This document shows, in pieces, positions 8,735-17,276 of a DNA stretch of 64,000 bases. This DNA comes from Piscinibacterium candidicorallinum (lineage in GTDB: Bacteria; Pseudomonadota; Gammaproteobacteria; Burkholderiales; Burkholderiaceae_C). The DNA lies in contig NZ_CP180191.1 in NCBI RefSeq assembly GCF_047549485.1, forward strand, positions 1,488,001 to 1,552,000. Direction: 5' to 3'. The stretch's first letter is position 1. Each line of letters starts with the position of its first letter. The notes beneath the pieces were generated by a model. It ran no database searches, was not told where the DNA came from, and saw nothing but the letters and a program-made list of their open reading frames with translations. Made by a program: the position numbers and the translations under genes.

Positions 8735-10735
8735 ATGAAGTACTTCGTCACCGGCGCGACCGGGTTCATCGGCAAGCGTCTGGTCAAAAAGCTGCTGGGC
8801 CGCAAGGGCTCCACCGTGTACTTCCTGTTGCGCGAATCAAGCGCTGACAAGGTGCCTGCGCTACTGGAGTACTGGGGCACCACGAAGACGCGCGCGATTC
8901 CGGTCGTGGGCGACCTGACTTCACCCTCGCTGGGCGTGAGCAAGGCGCAGATCAAGGAACTCACCGGCCAGATCGACCACGTCTTTCACCTCGCTGCGAT
9001 CTACGACCTTTCGGCTGACGCCGAAAGCCAGATGAAGGTCAACAACGAAGGCACGCGCTCGGCGGTGCAGTTTGCCAACGCCATCAAGGCGGGCATGTTC
9101 CACCACACCTCATCGATCGCCGCCGCCGGCATGTTCGAAGGCATCTGGCGCGAGGACATGTTCGACGAGGCCGAAGGTCTGGATCATCCCTACTTTGCCA
9201 CCAAGCACGACAGCGAAGGCATTGCCCGCAAGGAGTGCAAGGTGCCGCTGCGCATCTACCGCCCAGGCATGGTGGTGGGCGACAGCAAGACCGGCGAGAT
9301 GGACAAGGTCGATGGGCCCTACTACTTCTTCAAGCTGATCCAGACCATGCGCAAGATGCTGCCGCCTTGGATGCCCATGGTCGGCATCGAGGGCGGGCGT
9401 GTGAACATCGTGCCTGTGGACTACGTGGTGGATGCGATGGACCACATCGCGCACAAGGCCGGCCTCAAGGTGAACTGCTTCCACCTCGTAGACCCGGTGG
9501 GCTACCGCGTGGGCGACGTGCTCTCGGTGTTCTCCAAGGCCGCGCATGCACCGATTCCGGCCATGAAGATCAATGCCGCGCTGTTGGGCTTCATTCCGCG
9601 CGGCGTGAAGAAGAGCCTGATGGCATTGACGCCTGTACGCCGCGTGCGCAACGCCGTCATGCACGACATGGGGCTGCCCGAAGACATCCTCAACTTCATC
9701 AACTACCCCACGCGCTTTGACTGCCGCGAGACCACGGCGGCTCTGAAGGGCAGCGGCATCGAGTGCCCGCGCCTGGAAGACTACGCCTGGCGCCTCTGGG
9801 ACTACTGGGAGCGCCACCTCGACCCGGATCTCTTCATCGACCGCTCCCTGCGTGGCCAGGTGGGCGGCAAGGTGGTGCTCGTCACCGGCGGTTCGTCGGG
9901 CATTGGTCTAGCGGCGGCAAAGAAGTTTGCGGAAGCAGGCGCCATCACGATCATCTGCGCTCGCGATGAAGTGAAGCTCGCCGAGGCCAAGAAGGAGATC
10001 GAGGAGTTTGCCGCCAAGGACGCCCAGGTGGTCGTGTACTCGGCCGACGTCTCCAACGAGGAGAGCTGCGCCGAGCTCGTGCGCCAACTCGAGGAGAACC
10101 ATGGCGGCGTGGACTTCCTGATCAACAACGCCGGCCGCTCGATCCGTCGCGCCATCGAGAACAGTTACGACCGTTTCCACGACTTCGAGCGCACCATGCA
10201 GCTGAACTACTTCGGCTGCCTGCGCATCACCATGGGGCTGCTGCCGGGCATGGTCGCCAAGCGCAAAGGGCACGTGGTCAACATCAGCTCGATCGGTGTT
10301 CTGACCAATGCGCCGCGCTTCTCGGCCTACGTCGCCTCCAAGGCTGCGCTGGATGCCTGGACGCGCTGTGCCGCGTCTGAATTTGCCGACCAGGGCGTGA
10401 CCTTCACCACCATCAACATGCCCCTGGTGCGTACGCCGATGATTGCGCCCACCAAGCTCTACAACAACGTGCCCACGCTGTCGCCTGAAGAAGCCGCCGA
10501 CCTGATTGCCGAGGCGGTGGTCTACAAGCCGGCGCGCATCGCCACCCGCCTGGGCATCACTGGCCAGGTGCTGCACGCGTTGTCGCCGAAGATCGCGCAG
10601 ATCATCATGAACACCAGCTTCCGCATGTTCCCGGACAGCGACGCCGCGAAGGGCGCCAAGGACGGCAGCAAGCCGCCCTCACTGAGCGCCGACCAGGTGG
10701 CCTTCCAGCAGCTGCTGCGCGGCGTGCACTTCTAG
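8735..10735 (+). CDS. Fatty acyl-CoA reductase with two SDR domains (fatty alcohol-forming type)
   Basis: Likely NADPH-dependent reduction of fatty acyl-CoA to aldehyde and on to alcohol. The first half is an extended SDR/NAD-binding-4-like domain with TGATGFIGKRL (residues 6-16) and the YxxxK-type YFATKHDSE. The second half is a classical SDR with TGGSSGIG (about 385) and YVASKAA (about 532) after the catalytic Ser of NISSIG. The two-domain layout and the 666-aa size match the Marinobacter-type bifunctional fatty acyl-CoA reductase (about 660 aa). The ATG at 8735 follows AAAAAGGAGACAGC. Combined with the WS/DGAT upstream this would complete a wax ester route. A plain fused SDR of other function is the alternative. 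Confidence 0.82.
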   Translation: MKYFVTGATGFIGKRLVKKLLGRKGSTVYFLLRESSADKVPALLEYWGTTKTRAIPVVGDLTSPSLGVSKAQIKELTGQIDHVFHLAAIYDLSADAESQMKVNNEGTRSAVQFANAIKAGMFHHTSSIAAAGMFEGIWREDMFDEAEGLDHPYFATKHDSEGIARKECKVPLRIYRPGMVVGDSKTGEMDKVDGPYYFFKLIQTMRKMLPPWMPMVGIEGGRVNIVPVDYVVDAMDHIAHKAGLKVNCFHLVDPVGYRVGDVLSVFSKAAHAPIPAMKINAALLGFIPRGVKKSLMALTPVRRVRNAVMHDMGLPEDILNFINYPTRFDCRETTAALKGSGIECPRLEDYAWRLWDYWERHLDPDLFIDRSLRGQVGGKVVLVTGGSSGIGLAAAKKFAEAGAITIICARDEVKLAEAKKEIEEFAAKDAQVVVYSADVSNEESCAELVRQLEENHGGVDFLINNAGRSIRRAIENSYDRFHDFERTMQLNYFGCLRITMGLLPGMVAKRKGHVVNISSIGVLTNAPRFSAYVASKAALDAWTRCAASEFADQGVTFTTINMPLVRTPMIAPTKLYNNVPTLSPEEAADLIAEAVVYKPARIATRLGITGQVLHALSPKIAQIIMNTSFRMFPDSDAAKGAKDGSKPPSLSADQVAFQQLLRGVHF

Positions 10736-11175
10736 ACGCGGCTGCTTGACCAGCTCCGGCCCGCCACGTTCTGGCGGGCCGTTTTGCTTTCTGCTTGGCG
10801 CGCTGCCACTTCGAAGCAGTTGTCGCGGTAGATCGACTTCCCCCGCAGAAGGCAGCGCAGGCTCTCCAAGCTGTAGACGAGCGGAAACAGCAGCCCGAAG
10901 CGTTCGAACTGCCGGATGTGTTCGGCTTCATGGGCCCAGGTGGCGCGCAGGGCGGGGCGGCTGGCCGCCAGCACACAGCGGCCGATCGTGACGGCCGCCA
11001 TCCGCCCTAATGGATGGTGCGCCAGCAGCCAAGCCAGCGCGCCGCCCGGTTCGCTCCAGGCCAGCAGACAGCCGGCAAGCCTGCGGCGGCGAGTGCCCAG
11101 CATCACGGCCAGCACCCACCCCAGCGCTGTGAGCGGCATCACGCTGATCATTCGGACGGTACCGAGCCGGGTCAT
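10732..11175 (-). CDS. Small conserved-looking hypothetical protein with HEAEH motif
   Basis: 147-aa protein when started at the ATG at 11175 (MTRLGTV); in-frame starts further upstream would run into the repeat-rich intergenic region. It has a hydrophobic N-terminal stretch (VMPLTALGWVLAVMLG) that could anchor it in the membrane. The central WAHEAEHIRQFERFG carries an HExxH-like pattern with the Glu shifted, followed by YSLESLRCLLRGKSIYRDN. The pattern recalls a metal-binding site but I cannot name the family. Its 3' end overlaps the acyl-CoA reductase stop by four bases and lies over that gene's terminator, so the last codons are suspect. Confidence 0.55.
   Translation of the reverse strand: MTRLGTVRMISVMPLTALGWVLAVMLGTRRRRLAGCLLAWSEPGGALAWLLAHHPLGRMAAVTIGRCVLAASRPALRATWAHEAEHIRQFERFGLLFPLVYSLESLRCLLRGKSIYRDNCFEVAARQAESKTARQNVAGRSWSSSRV
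10757..10787 (+). terminator. Rho-independent terminator of the acyl-CoA reductase gene
   Basis: A 10-bp stem, CGGCCCGCCA with TGGCGGGCCG, loop CGTTC, followed by TTTT. It lies 22 bp after the reductase stop, inside the 3' end of the convergent small gene. Confidence 0.8.
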
Positions 11176-11333
11176 GCGATATGGCCTGATCAGTGTCGAG
11201 GTGGCGCCATGGGGCGGCAATTGGGAGTGGCTATCCGCGTGCCTGGTGCTGCAGGCGAGTTTCGGCGAGCGCAGCGTGCCGCCGCAGCAAGACCGAGCGC
11301 TAGCAAGAGCGAAGTCCCTGTGCCACTCAGCGG

Positions 11334-11385
11334 TCTTCTGGCGCGACTTTCCAGCCATTTTGGTCTGGAAACCCGCCTCAAATGG
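11334..11385 (+). repeat. REP-like palindromic repeat, copy A
   Basis: Hairpin TTTCCAG-(CCATTTTGGT)-CTGGAAA at 11348-11371 preceded by TCTGGCGCGAC. The 10-nt loop differs by one base from the copy near 61125, while the stem differs by paired changes, so the structure rather than the sequence is conserved. It lies in a non-coding stretch upstream of tag. Confidence 0.5.
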
Positions 11386-11412
11386 ACATCTGCACTCTCC
11401 ACTACGTAGATC

Positions 11413-11470
11413 AAGGATTCATGCGGGTCTTCAGGGCATTTGGGCTGGAGCGCCGCACCAGACAAGCGGA
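11413..11470 (-). repeat. REP-like palindromic repeat, copy B (inverted)
   Basis: Hairpin at 11429-11450 (CTTCAG, 10-nt loop, CTGGAG). Read on the minus strand its flanks, TGTCTGGTGCGGC before the stem and CGCATGAAT after it, match the copy near 61125. With copy A it forms a head-to-head pair like the bacterial REP doublets. Confidence 0.5.
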
Positions 11471-11568
11471 GAGACCTTCGGCAGACCGGAACATCCGGAA
11501 TGTTTCACCGAGAGCGAGTCGCTACAGTCCGATGCAACGCGAAACTCCGGGCTCACCGAACCGACGCC

Positions 11569-12201
11569 ATGCCACTCTCCCTGCAAGACCATGCCGATGG
11601 CCGCCGCCGCTGCTCCTGGTGTGGCGAACTGCCCGACTACATGCACTACCACGACACCGAGTGGGGCTGGCCCGTGGCCGATGACCGCCGCCTGTTCGAG
11701 AAGATGGTGCTCGAGGGGTTCCAGTCCGGACTATCCTGGCTCACCATCCTGCGCAAGCGCGAGGCCTTCCGCGAGGTGTTTGCTGGCTTTGACTTCACGA
11801 AGGTTGCGCGGTTCGGTGAGCCGGACGTCGCGCGTCTGCTGGGCGATGCGCGCATCGTCCGCCACCGCGGCAAGATCGAATCCGCCATCAACAACGCGCG
11901 GCAAGTCTGCACGCTGCTCGACAGCGCGGACAGCCTGGCAGCCTATGTCTGGCAGTTCGAGGCGCCAAAGGCGAGCCGACCCAAGCGGATCACGCCTGAA
12001 GTCGCCATGACCCTCACCGAGAGCGCCGAGTCGCGCGCCCTGTCCAAGGACCTCAAGAAGCGCGGCTTCTCTTTCGTCGGCGCCACCACCATGTATGCGT
12101 TCATGCAGTCCATGGGCATGGTCAACGACCATCTGCACGGCTGCCATGTGCGTGAGGACGTGGAGCGGGCGCAGGAGGCGTTTGTGCGGCCGGGGCGTTG
12201 A
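11569..12201 (+). CDS. tag: DNA-3-methyladenine glycosylase I
   Basis: Base-excision repair enzyme that removes 3-methyladenine from alkylated DNA. The Tag family signature is complete: CSWCGELPDYMHYHDTEWG (zinc Cys and His, start of the fold), FEKMVLEGFQSGLSWLTIL, the helix with RHRGKIESAINNA, and the C-terminal zinc site with HLHGCH. The ATG at 11569 gives 210 aa, near the usual 190; earlier in-frame starts add residues without similarity. It is the last chromosomal gene before the integrated element. Its downstream GAGGC-GCAA-GCCTC hairpin at about 12200-12215 lacks a T run and may act as a weak terminator. Confidence 0.95.
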   Translation: MPLSLQDHADGRRRCSWCGELPDYMHYHDTEWGWPVADDRRLFEKMVLEGFQSGLSWLTILRKREAFREVFAGFDFTKVARFGEPDVARLLGDARIVRHRGKIESAINNARQVCTLLDSADSLAAYVWQFEAPKASRPKRITPEVAMTLTESAESRALSKDLKKRGFSFVGATTMYAFMQSMGMVNDHLHGCHVREDVERAQEAFVRPGR

Positions 12202-12313
12202 GGCGCAAGCCTCTGAATGAGTGACCCAGCTGAACTCGTCAGAAACCAATCCGCCGCAGGGGAGTGCTAACGCGAAGGGTGGGGCACAGGCCCGCGGCAC
12301 CCCCCTAGAAACG

Positions 12314-12335
12314 AAAAAACCGCCGTCGGGCGGTT
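12314..12335 (-). terminator. Original terminator of tRNA-Ser, stranded left of the integrated element
   Basis: On the minus strand AACCGCC pairs with GGCGGTT around a 4-nt loop and is followed by a T run. It begins 11 bases beyond the tRNA-end repeat at 12346. If the element is excised in silico, this hairpin lands directly behind the tRNA-Ser gene, as a tRNA terminator should. Confidence 0.7.
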
Positions 12336-12345
12336 GATTCATTTT

Positions 12346-12359
12346 TGGCGGAGAGGGAG
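12346..12359. repeat. Attachment site, left (tRNA-Ser 3'-end remnant)
   Basis: TGGCGGAGAGGGAG, identical to 50771-50784. On the minus strand it reads as the tRNA acceptor-stem 3' end plus CCA. Sequence on both sides differs from the right copy, so the identity is limited to 14 bases. Confidence 0.8.
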
Positions 12360-12481
12360 TCCGCCCAACAGCTTTCTACTGCGTTCCGTCGAGTCCCTCG
12401 TAACCCTCTGATTTCATGAAGAAATATTTTTCGGATCGTTGAATTAGTTGCACCTACTTCTACCAAGTTCCGCGATAATGA

Positions 12482-12527
12482 CGGGGGTAGATGCGGGGGT
12501 AGGCATCTGATTCGAGAACGGGGGTAG
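12482..12527 (+). promoter_or_regulatory. Direct repeats CGGGGGTAG: probable integrase arm-type binding sites
   Basis: Three copies of CGGGGGTAG at 12482-12490, 12494-12502 and 12519-12527, between the left attachment site and the integrase start. Short G-rich direct repeats in this position are usual arm sites for P4-type integrases. Weaker relatives (GTGGGTAG, CGGGGGTTAG) appear at about 50699-50720 near the other end. The rest of 12202-12546 holds the stranded terminator and the attachment site and no gene. Confidence 0.6.
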
Positions 12528-12546
12528 GGCTCATGAGGGTGCGAAT

Positions 12547-13794
12547 GTGCGAGTGATCGGCCGTCTGACCGCGAAGCGGGTCGAGCAGGAGAGCACGGCG
12601 GGCTATCACCTCGATGGAGACCGGCTGTATCTCCAAGTAAGCCGCGCCGGGACGAAGTCCTGGATCTTTCGCTACACCGTAGGTGGCCGCGAACGCCAGA
12701 TGGGGCTCGGACCCTATCCGGTTGTCTCGCTGGCGGAGGCACGCCATCGAGCTCAGGCGGCGCGGCAGGAACTCTCAAAGGGGCTGGATCCGTTGGCAGA
12801 GCGCGACCGTCAGCGCGAGGCACGCCGGCAGGCCGAGGCACTGGAGCGAGCGCGCCACCGAACCTTTCAGCAGGTTGCGACGGCAACCATCGAAGCGCTC
12901 AGCCCGGGATGGCACAACAAGAAGCATGCTGCCCAGTGGACCAACACCCTGACGACCTATGCATATCCGATCTTCAAGGATCGGGGCATCAGTCAGCTGG
13001 CGACGCAGGATGTGGTCGATGTGCTTCGTCCAATCTGGATCGAGAAGCACGAAACCGCCAACCGCGTTCGGCAGCGCATCGAGAAGGTGTTCGACTTCGC
13101 GCGCGCCAACAAGTGGTTCGATGGCGAGAATCCGGCGCGCTGGAAGGGGCACCTTGATGCCATCCTGGCCGACACGAAGGCCAGCACGCTTGCGCTGCGA
13201 CGCGGGCATTTCGAAGCCATGGACTGGGCAGAGATTCCCGCCTTCATGGCGACTTTGCAAAAGCACGAGGGCTTCTCAGCACGAGGTCTGGAGCTTGCGA
13301 TCCTCACCGTGGCGCGGACCAACCAGATCCGCGAGGCTCGCTTCGAACAGTTCGACTTTGATGCATCGACCTGGACGATCCCCGCCGTGGTCATGAAGGC
13401 GAAGCGGCCGCATGTCGTGCCGTTGACACTTGGGGCTATCGATCTCGTGCAGCGGATCGCTGCAGAATCGGGTCGGACCGGCGATGCGCTGGTCTTCAGC
13501 AATGACGGCAAGACACTGATGTCGTCCGACTCGATGCGAATGACACTCCAGCGCATCGTCAAGGGCGTCACGCCGCACGGCTTTCGGGCCAGCTTCCGGA
13601 CGTGGGCCGGTCAGATGACCCACTATCCCCGAGACCTCATCGAGGAAGCGATGGCTCATCAGATCCGTAACAAGGCCGAGGCGGCCTATGTGCGCGGACC
13701 GATGCTGGAGAAGCGACGGCAGTTGATGGACGATTGGGAGCGTTTCGTCCTGAAGGACATTGCCCTCACGTCCGGACGGGCGTCTCTCACTTAG
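12547..13794 (+). CDS. int: Tyrosine-type integrase (P4 family, DUF4102 arm-binding domain)
   Basis: Site-specific recombinase that integrates and excises the element. Residues 1-90 form the DUF4102 arm-binding domain (KRVEQESTAGYHLDGDRLYL, RQMGLGPYPVVSLAEAR). A core-binding domain covers about 105-200. The catalytic domain has the first Arg in LTVARTNQIREARFEQFD, the HxxR box HGFRASFRTWA and the nucleophile Tyr in AAYVRG after MAHQIRNKAEA. The length of 415 aa is normal. GTG at 12547 is the best start in frame; an ATG at 12533 is in another frame and stops at once. It points into the element from the left attachment site. Confidence 0.93.
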   Translation: MRVIGRLTAKRVEQESTAGYHLDGDRLYLQVSRAGTKSWIFRYTVGGRERQMGLGPYPVVSLAEARHRAQAARQELSKGLDPLAERDRQREARRQAEALERARHRTFQQVATATIEALSPGWHNKKHAAQWTNTLTTYAYPIFKDRGISQLATQDVVDVLRPIWIEKHETANRVRQRIEKVFDFARANKWFDGENPARWKGHLDAILADTKASTLALRRGHFEAMDWAEIPAFMATLQKHEGFSARGLELAILTVARTNQIREARFEQFDFDASTWTIPAVVMKAKRPHVVPLTLGAIDLVQRIAAESGRTGDALVFSNDGKTLMSSDSMRMTLQRIVKGVTPHGFRASFRTWAGQMTHYPRDLIEEAMAHQIRNKAEAAYVRGPMLEKRRQLMDDWERFVLKDIALTSGRASLT

Positions 13795-13809
13795 CGCAGC
13801 AGGAAACCC

Positions 13810-14610
13810 ATGAGTCGCTTACCGAAGTATCTGCGTGCCCGCGCGGCCATACGCGAAGAAAAGTACGGTCCCATCGAGCTCGACCCAACGAATCCGGGCA
13901 TCAAGCCATCAGAGCGCGCGTTTGTACGCGCGCTGAGTCGCGAAATCGAAGTGCTCCGCGACGAGACGGTTCGCCAGCGCCAGGGGTTGCCCGACTGCGC
14001 CAGGGTTCCTCGCGGTCTGATCCAGATGGCGATGGTCGGTATCTCGGATCCCCTGCTCTTTGAACCTTGGTACGAACTGCTCGCGACCTGGGAGTTTCGA
14101 CGGGAGCTGGCTGTAAACCTGAGTTTGCCCGTCCACAAACTGCTGCGGAAAATCGTCCTAGTGATCGATCCACCGAATGCGCGGACGCTCGCCGAAATTG
14201 CTCGCTTGGAGCAGGGTGCTGCCCATGCATCGGCCGAAGCGCTTGAAGCGTTCGCCCAGAACGTGCGCAGGCTGACCCTGGAGAACGAGGCAAAGAAGCG
14301 ACGGCGATCTGCGCGCGTCGCTGCGGTACATGCGCGTCCAAATCGGCAACTGATCGAATTGGGAAAGCTGGTGACGGCCTACCGAAGCACCATGACGCCA
14401 CGGATAGCGCTTCAGCCGGGAGCGGCCGTCTCGTCGTACGAGTCAATTGCACGGAAATATGTATCAACCAAAGGTCCCGTCTCCGCTGCCGCAATCCGTC
14501 AGTGGTTGAAGCGCAATCAGCTGACGAGCAAAGACCTGCACAAGCTCGCATTTGGCGAGGCTTGCGCTGATTTGTCAGAGCCCAGCTTCGATCGACCCAA
14601 CAAAAAATGA
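13810..14610 (+). CDS. Hypothetical protein downstream of the integrase
   Basis: 266-aa basic protein starting 15 bases after the integrase stop with AGGAAA in front, so probably co-transcribed with it. A helical middle (NARTLAEIARLEQGAAHASAEALEAFAQNVRRL) is followed by a Lys/Arg cluster (KKRRRSARVAAVHARP). The C-terminal part SYESIARKYVSTKGPVSAAAIRQWLKRNQLT looks like a winged or simple helix-turn-helix. I do not recognise the family. A DNA-binding accessory to integration or control of the element fits the location but is inference. Confidence 0.65.
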   Translation: MSRLPKYLRARAAIREEKYGPIELDPTNPGIKPSERAFVRALSREIEVLRDETVRQRQGLPDCARVPRGLIQMAMVGISDPLLFEPWYELLATWEFRRELAVNLSLPVHKLLRKIVLVIDPPNARTLAEIARLEQGAAHASAEALEAFAQNVRRLTLENEAKKRRRSARVAAVHARPNRQLIELGKLVTAYRSTMTPRIALQPGAAVSSYESIARKYVSTKGPVSAAAIRQWLKRNQLTSKDLHKLAFGEACADLSEPSFDRPNKK

Positions 14611-14633
14611 GAAGCTAGCGGCGCTAGCTTCTC
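14602..14633 (-). terminator. Strong hairpin overlapping the stop of the hypothetical gene
   Basis: Perfect 11-bp inverted repeat GAGAAGCTAGC / GCTAGCTTCTC with a 3-base loop at 14609-14633. A run of six A at 14602-14607 makes it a terminator for minus-strand transcription; on the plus strand there is no T run. It overlaps the TGA stop codon of the plus-strand gene. Confidence 0.5.
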
Positions 14634-14705
14634 CACGGTCAGCCCGCAGCGCGTTTCACTTCGGCTGGCACCACATACATCCGGTGCCTTCCACGGAGTG
14701 ACGCG

Positions 14706-14939
14706 ATGTCTCACGAACCCCCGAAGTCCCGACTCATTCGCCGCCGCGAAGTCGAGTTCCTGACAGGTCTGTCCTGCTCGTCCATCTACGCCCGCCTCAC
14801 GCCAGATCCCCGTCGGCCGCGGCTGTTCGACCCGACCTTCCCGAGGCCCGTGAAGATCGGCGAGCGAGCTGTTGCCTGGGACAACGCGCAGGTGCTCGAG
14901 TGGATCGAGGCCCGCAAGAACAAGAGTCATGGGAACTGA
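14706..14939 (+). CDS. AlpA-family regulator / excisionase-like protein
   Basis: 77-aa MerR-like winged helix protein. The sequence LIRRREVEFLTGLSCSSIYAR and the phrase FPRPVKIGERAVAWDNAQVLEWIEAR are the AlpA/Prophage CP4-57 regulatory signature. Proteins of this kind activate integrase expression or act as directionality factors in P4-like elements. It ends one base before the primase ATG, so the two are translationally close and belong to one operon. Confidence 0.9.
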   Translation: MSHEPPKSRLIRRREVEFLTGLSCSSIYARLTPDPRRPRLFDPTFPRPVKIGERAVAWDNAQVLEWIEARKNKSHGN

Positions 14940-14940
14940 C

Positions 14941-17070
14941 ATGACTCAGCTTGTCCCCTTCAACGTCAGCGAAGCCACGCTCGATGCCGTAGCGCTGATC
15001 AGCGGCCATCCGAAGCGTCCTACCGCGTTTGAGTCGTTTGACCCGAGCCGCGTCCCGTCTGAGCTGTGGATGGCGCGCCGCTGGTTGCTTTGGAAATCCG
15101 TGCCAAACAATGGCAGCAAGGCACGGAAAGTGCCGTACTACGCGGACGGCAGCCGACGCAGCGGCGTACTGGACGGGCCGGACGATCACGCGCGGCTTGT
15201 CAGCGCGGAAGAGGCACTCAGCCTTTGGAGAGCCGATCCGCATGCGTACGCGGGACTGGGCTTCGCACTTGGACCCGATGGCAACGGCACTGTCTGGCAG
15301 GGGATCGACCTTGACGACGTCAGCGCGAAGCCGCATCTTGCCGAGCTTGCCAGGCAACTCCCGGGGTTTGTTCATCGCAGCCCGAGTGGGGGAGGGTGGC
15401 ACGCCATCGGACGTGGGCGCCAGTTCCCGACCCTGGGGTCGAACGCCAGTGGCATCGAGGCCTACTGCAAAGGGCGTTTTTTCACTTTCACGACGACGGA
15501 TGCGCGCGGCCATGACCTCGAATGCTTGGCGGACTTCGTGGAACGCACGCTGCTGCCGATGCATCGCCCAGTGGCAGCTGCGAAGCCAGCAGCAGGGGAG
15601 ACGCCACTAAGCTCAACACACGGTGTCTCCTTTGACGAGCTCAAACAGGCGCTCGATCACCTCGATCCAGACGACTACGACGAGTGGATCGGCATTGGCC
15701 ACGCGCTCAAGAGCGGAGGAGAGAAGTATGCGGGTCTTTGGCTGCAATGGTCCTCTCGCTCCAGCAAATTCGACGAGACAGACGCCAGAAAGCGGTGGGC
15801 GGGCTTCTTGCCGGAGCGCACGAGTCTGGCCTCAATTCTCACGAGGGCGCGATCGCGCACGCGTCCGCGCTTGGAGAACTCGGGTGGTCCGCACGGATAC
15901 GAAGCATGGACCAGTGATCCACCGAACTTCACCGAGGTACCGCTGACCGATCTGCATCTGGCTGGCGATATCCAGCATCGGTTTTGGTGGGAGGGATACG
16001 TTCCGGCGAGTGTCTTGACCTTGCTGGCTGCGCATGGCGGGACGGGTAAGTCGATGCTCGCGCTCCACCTTGCGCTTGCCATCGCGGTCGGCCGCCCGCT
16101 CTTCGGCGTTCCAACACGCCCTGGACGTGTTGCCTTCTTTAGCGGCGAAGATCCAGGCACGCTCGTGAAGGCGCGGATCGCTCGCATCTGTAAGGACTGG
16201 GGCCTCAGCGAAGCGCTACTTGAGGATCGCTTGTTCCTGCTGGACGGAACGGATGGTTGCCCTGTGCTGATGCAGCAACCCGGGAAGGGGAAGCCTTCTC
16301 AACCGACGTCGACCTATGAGGAGCTCGCGCAGTACGTCCGCGGTAAGGGCATCGACGTCGTGATCGTCGACAACGCATCAGAGACCTATGACGCCGACGA
16401 GAATGCCCGTGCCGATGTGCGCCGTTTCAACCTGATTCTTCGGCGCCTGATCAACGAGCAGCAGGGAGCCGTCGTACTGATTGCACACGTCGATAAGGCG
16501 TCTGCACGTGGGACTGTGCCCGGCAATGAGTCCTACTCAGGCTCGACTGCATGGCATAACTCGGCGCGCTCACGCTTGCTTCTCGAGACGATTGAGGGAG
16601 GGCGGCTGAAGCTGTCCCAACTCAAGCTCAATGTCGGGCGGCTTGCACCGCCTCTTGAACTGAGATGGACAGAGGATGGCGTGATCGTGAGCGACTGTCC
16701 TTCAGCGGCGGGACCGCACGCGCGCTACGTGGACGACGCGGAGGCCACGCGTCAGATTCTGGCCTTTATTCACGGTCGGTACTCCAACGAGGAGTGGATC
16801 TCTCCCCATCGCAACGCGAAGACCGCGATCGAGTCAGTGCTGCGTCGCAACAAGGTGCGGATCCTCGCGCGCACGTCTGCAGCGGACCTCGCGCATCAGG
16901 CTCGACAGGATGGACTGATTGAAATCGAGGAGTACCGATCGCAGCACCGAAAGCGGCTTGAGCGCCTGAAGTTGACCGACGCTGGCTTGCAGGCGCTTCA
17001 CTCGATGGCTGATCTGAGCGTTTTGTCAGGAGACGCGCTCAGTGCGCCCTGTGCGCCAGAAGGCGCTTAG
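14941..17070 (+). CDS. Primase-like / PriCT-2 / RepA-type ATPase replication protein
   Basis: 709-aa multidomain replication protein of integrated elements and plasmids. Residues about 30-200 resemble the primase-polymerase-like domain (VWQGIDLDDVS, HRSPSGGGWHAIGRG). Residues 230-300 are a PriCT-2 domain (FDELKQALDHLDPDDYDEWIGIGHAL). From about 330 a RecA/RepA-like hexameric ATPase follows, with Walker A AAHGGTGKSML near 364, Walker B-like VVIVDNASE and the downstream IAHVDKASARG. The C-terminal 100 residues carry a helical segment. The ATG at 14941 lies two bases after the preceding gene. It probably drives replication of the excised element. Without an origin identified, the mechanism is inference. 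Confidence 0.82.
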   Translation: MTQLVPFNVSEATLDAVALISGHPKRPTAFESFDPSRVPSELWMARRWLLWKSVPNNGSKARKVPYYADGSRRSGVLDGPDDHARLVSAEEALSLWRADPHAYAGLGFALGPDGNGTVWQGIDLDDVSAKPHLAELARQLPGFVHRSPSGGGWHAIGRGRQFPTLGSNASGIEAYCKGRFFTFTTTDARGHDLECLADFVERTLLPMHRPVAAAKPAAGETPLSSTHGVSFDELKQALDHLDPDDYDEWIGIGHALKSGGEKYAGLWLQWSSRSSKFDETDARKRWAGFLPERTSLASILTRARSRTRPRLENSGGPHGYEAWTSDPPNFTEVPLTDLHLAGDIQHRFWWEGYVPASVLTLLAAHGGTGKSMLALHLALAIAVGRPLFGVPTRPGRVAFFSGEDPGTLVKARIARICKDWGLSEALLEDRLFLLDGTDGCPVLMQQPGKGKPSQPTSTYEELAQYVRGKGIDVVIVDNASETYDADENARADVRRFNLILRRLINEQQGAVVLIAHVDKASARGTVPGNESYSGSTAWHNSARSRLLLETIEGGRLKLSQLKLNVGRLAPPLELRWTEDGVIVSDCPSAAGPHARYVDDAEATRQILAFIHGRYSNEEWISPHRNAKTAIESVLRRNKVRILARTSAADLAHQARQDGLIEIEEYRSQHRKRLERLKLTDAGLQALHSMADLSVLSGDALSAPCAPEGA

Positions 17071-17078
17071 CGCAGAAT

Positions 17079-17112
17079 GCGCAGCACCGCGCGCCAACTG
17101 CGCGTGGTGCGC
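17079..17112. repeat. Imperfect inverted repeat after the primase gene
   Basis: GCGCAGCACCGCGCG and CGCGTGGTGCGC flank a short spacer just after the primase stop. There is no T run on either strand, so it may be a weak terminator or a structured 3' end. Confidence 0.3.
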
Positions 17113-17276
17113 TTAGCCTACATAGGGGCCCACTTGTAGCGCACTACCGCTCCTGAGGTATCACCGCACGCGCGCGCGTAGCTGTGCACATTCCTCCGCG
17201 TCGCGTTCAACTTTGAGTCGCTTTGCCGGTGTAGGCAGTCCGCGTATCTTTGTGAGGACCCCAGATCGCCCCCAGC

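Noticed and set aside
14609..14633. Hairpin as a plus-strand terminator of the integrase operon.
   Set aside because: No T run on the plus strand; the A run on its left only supports minus-strand termination, so it is listed as such with low confidence.
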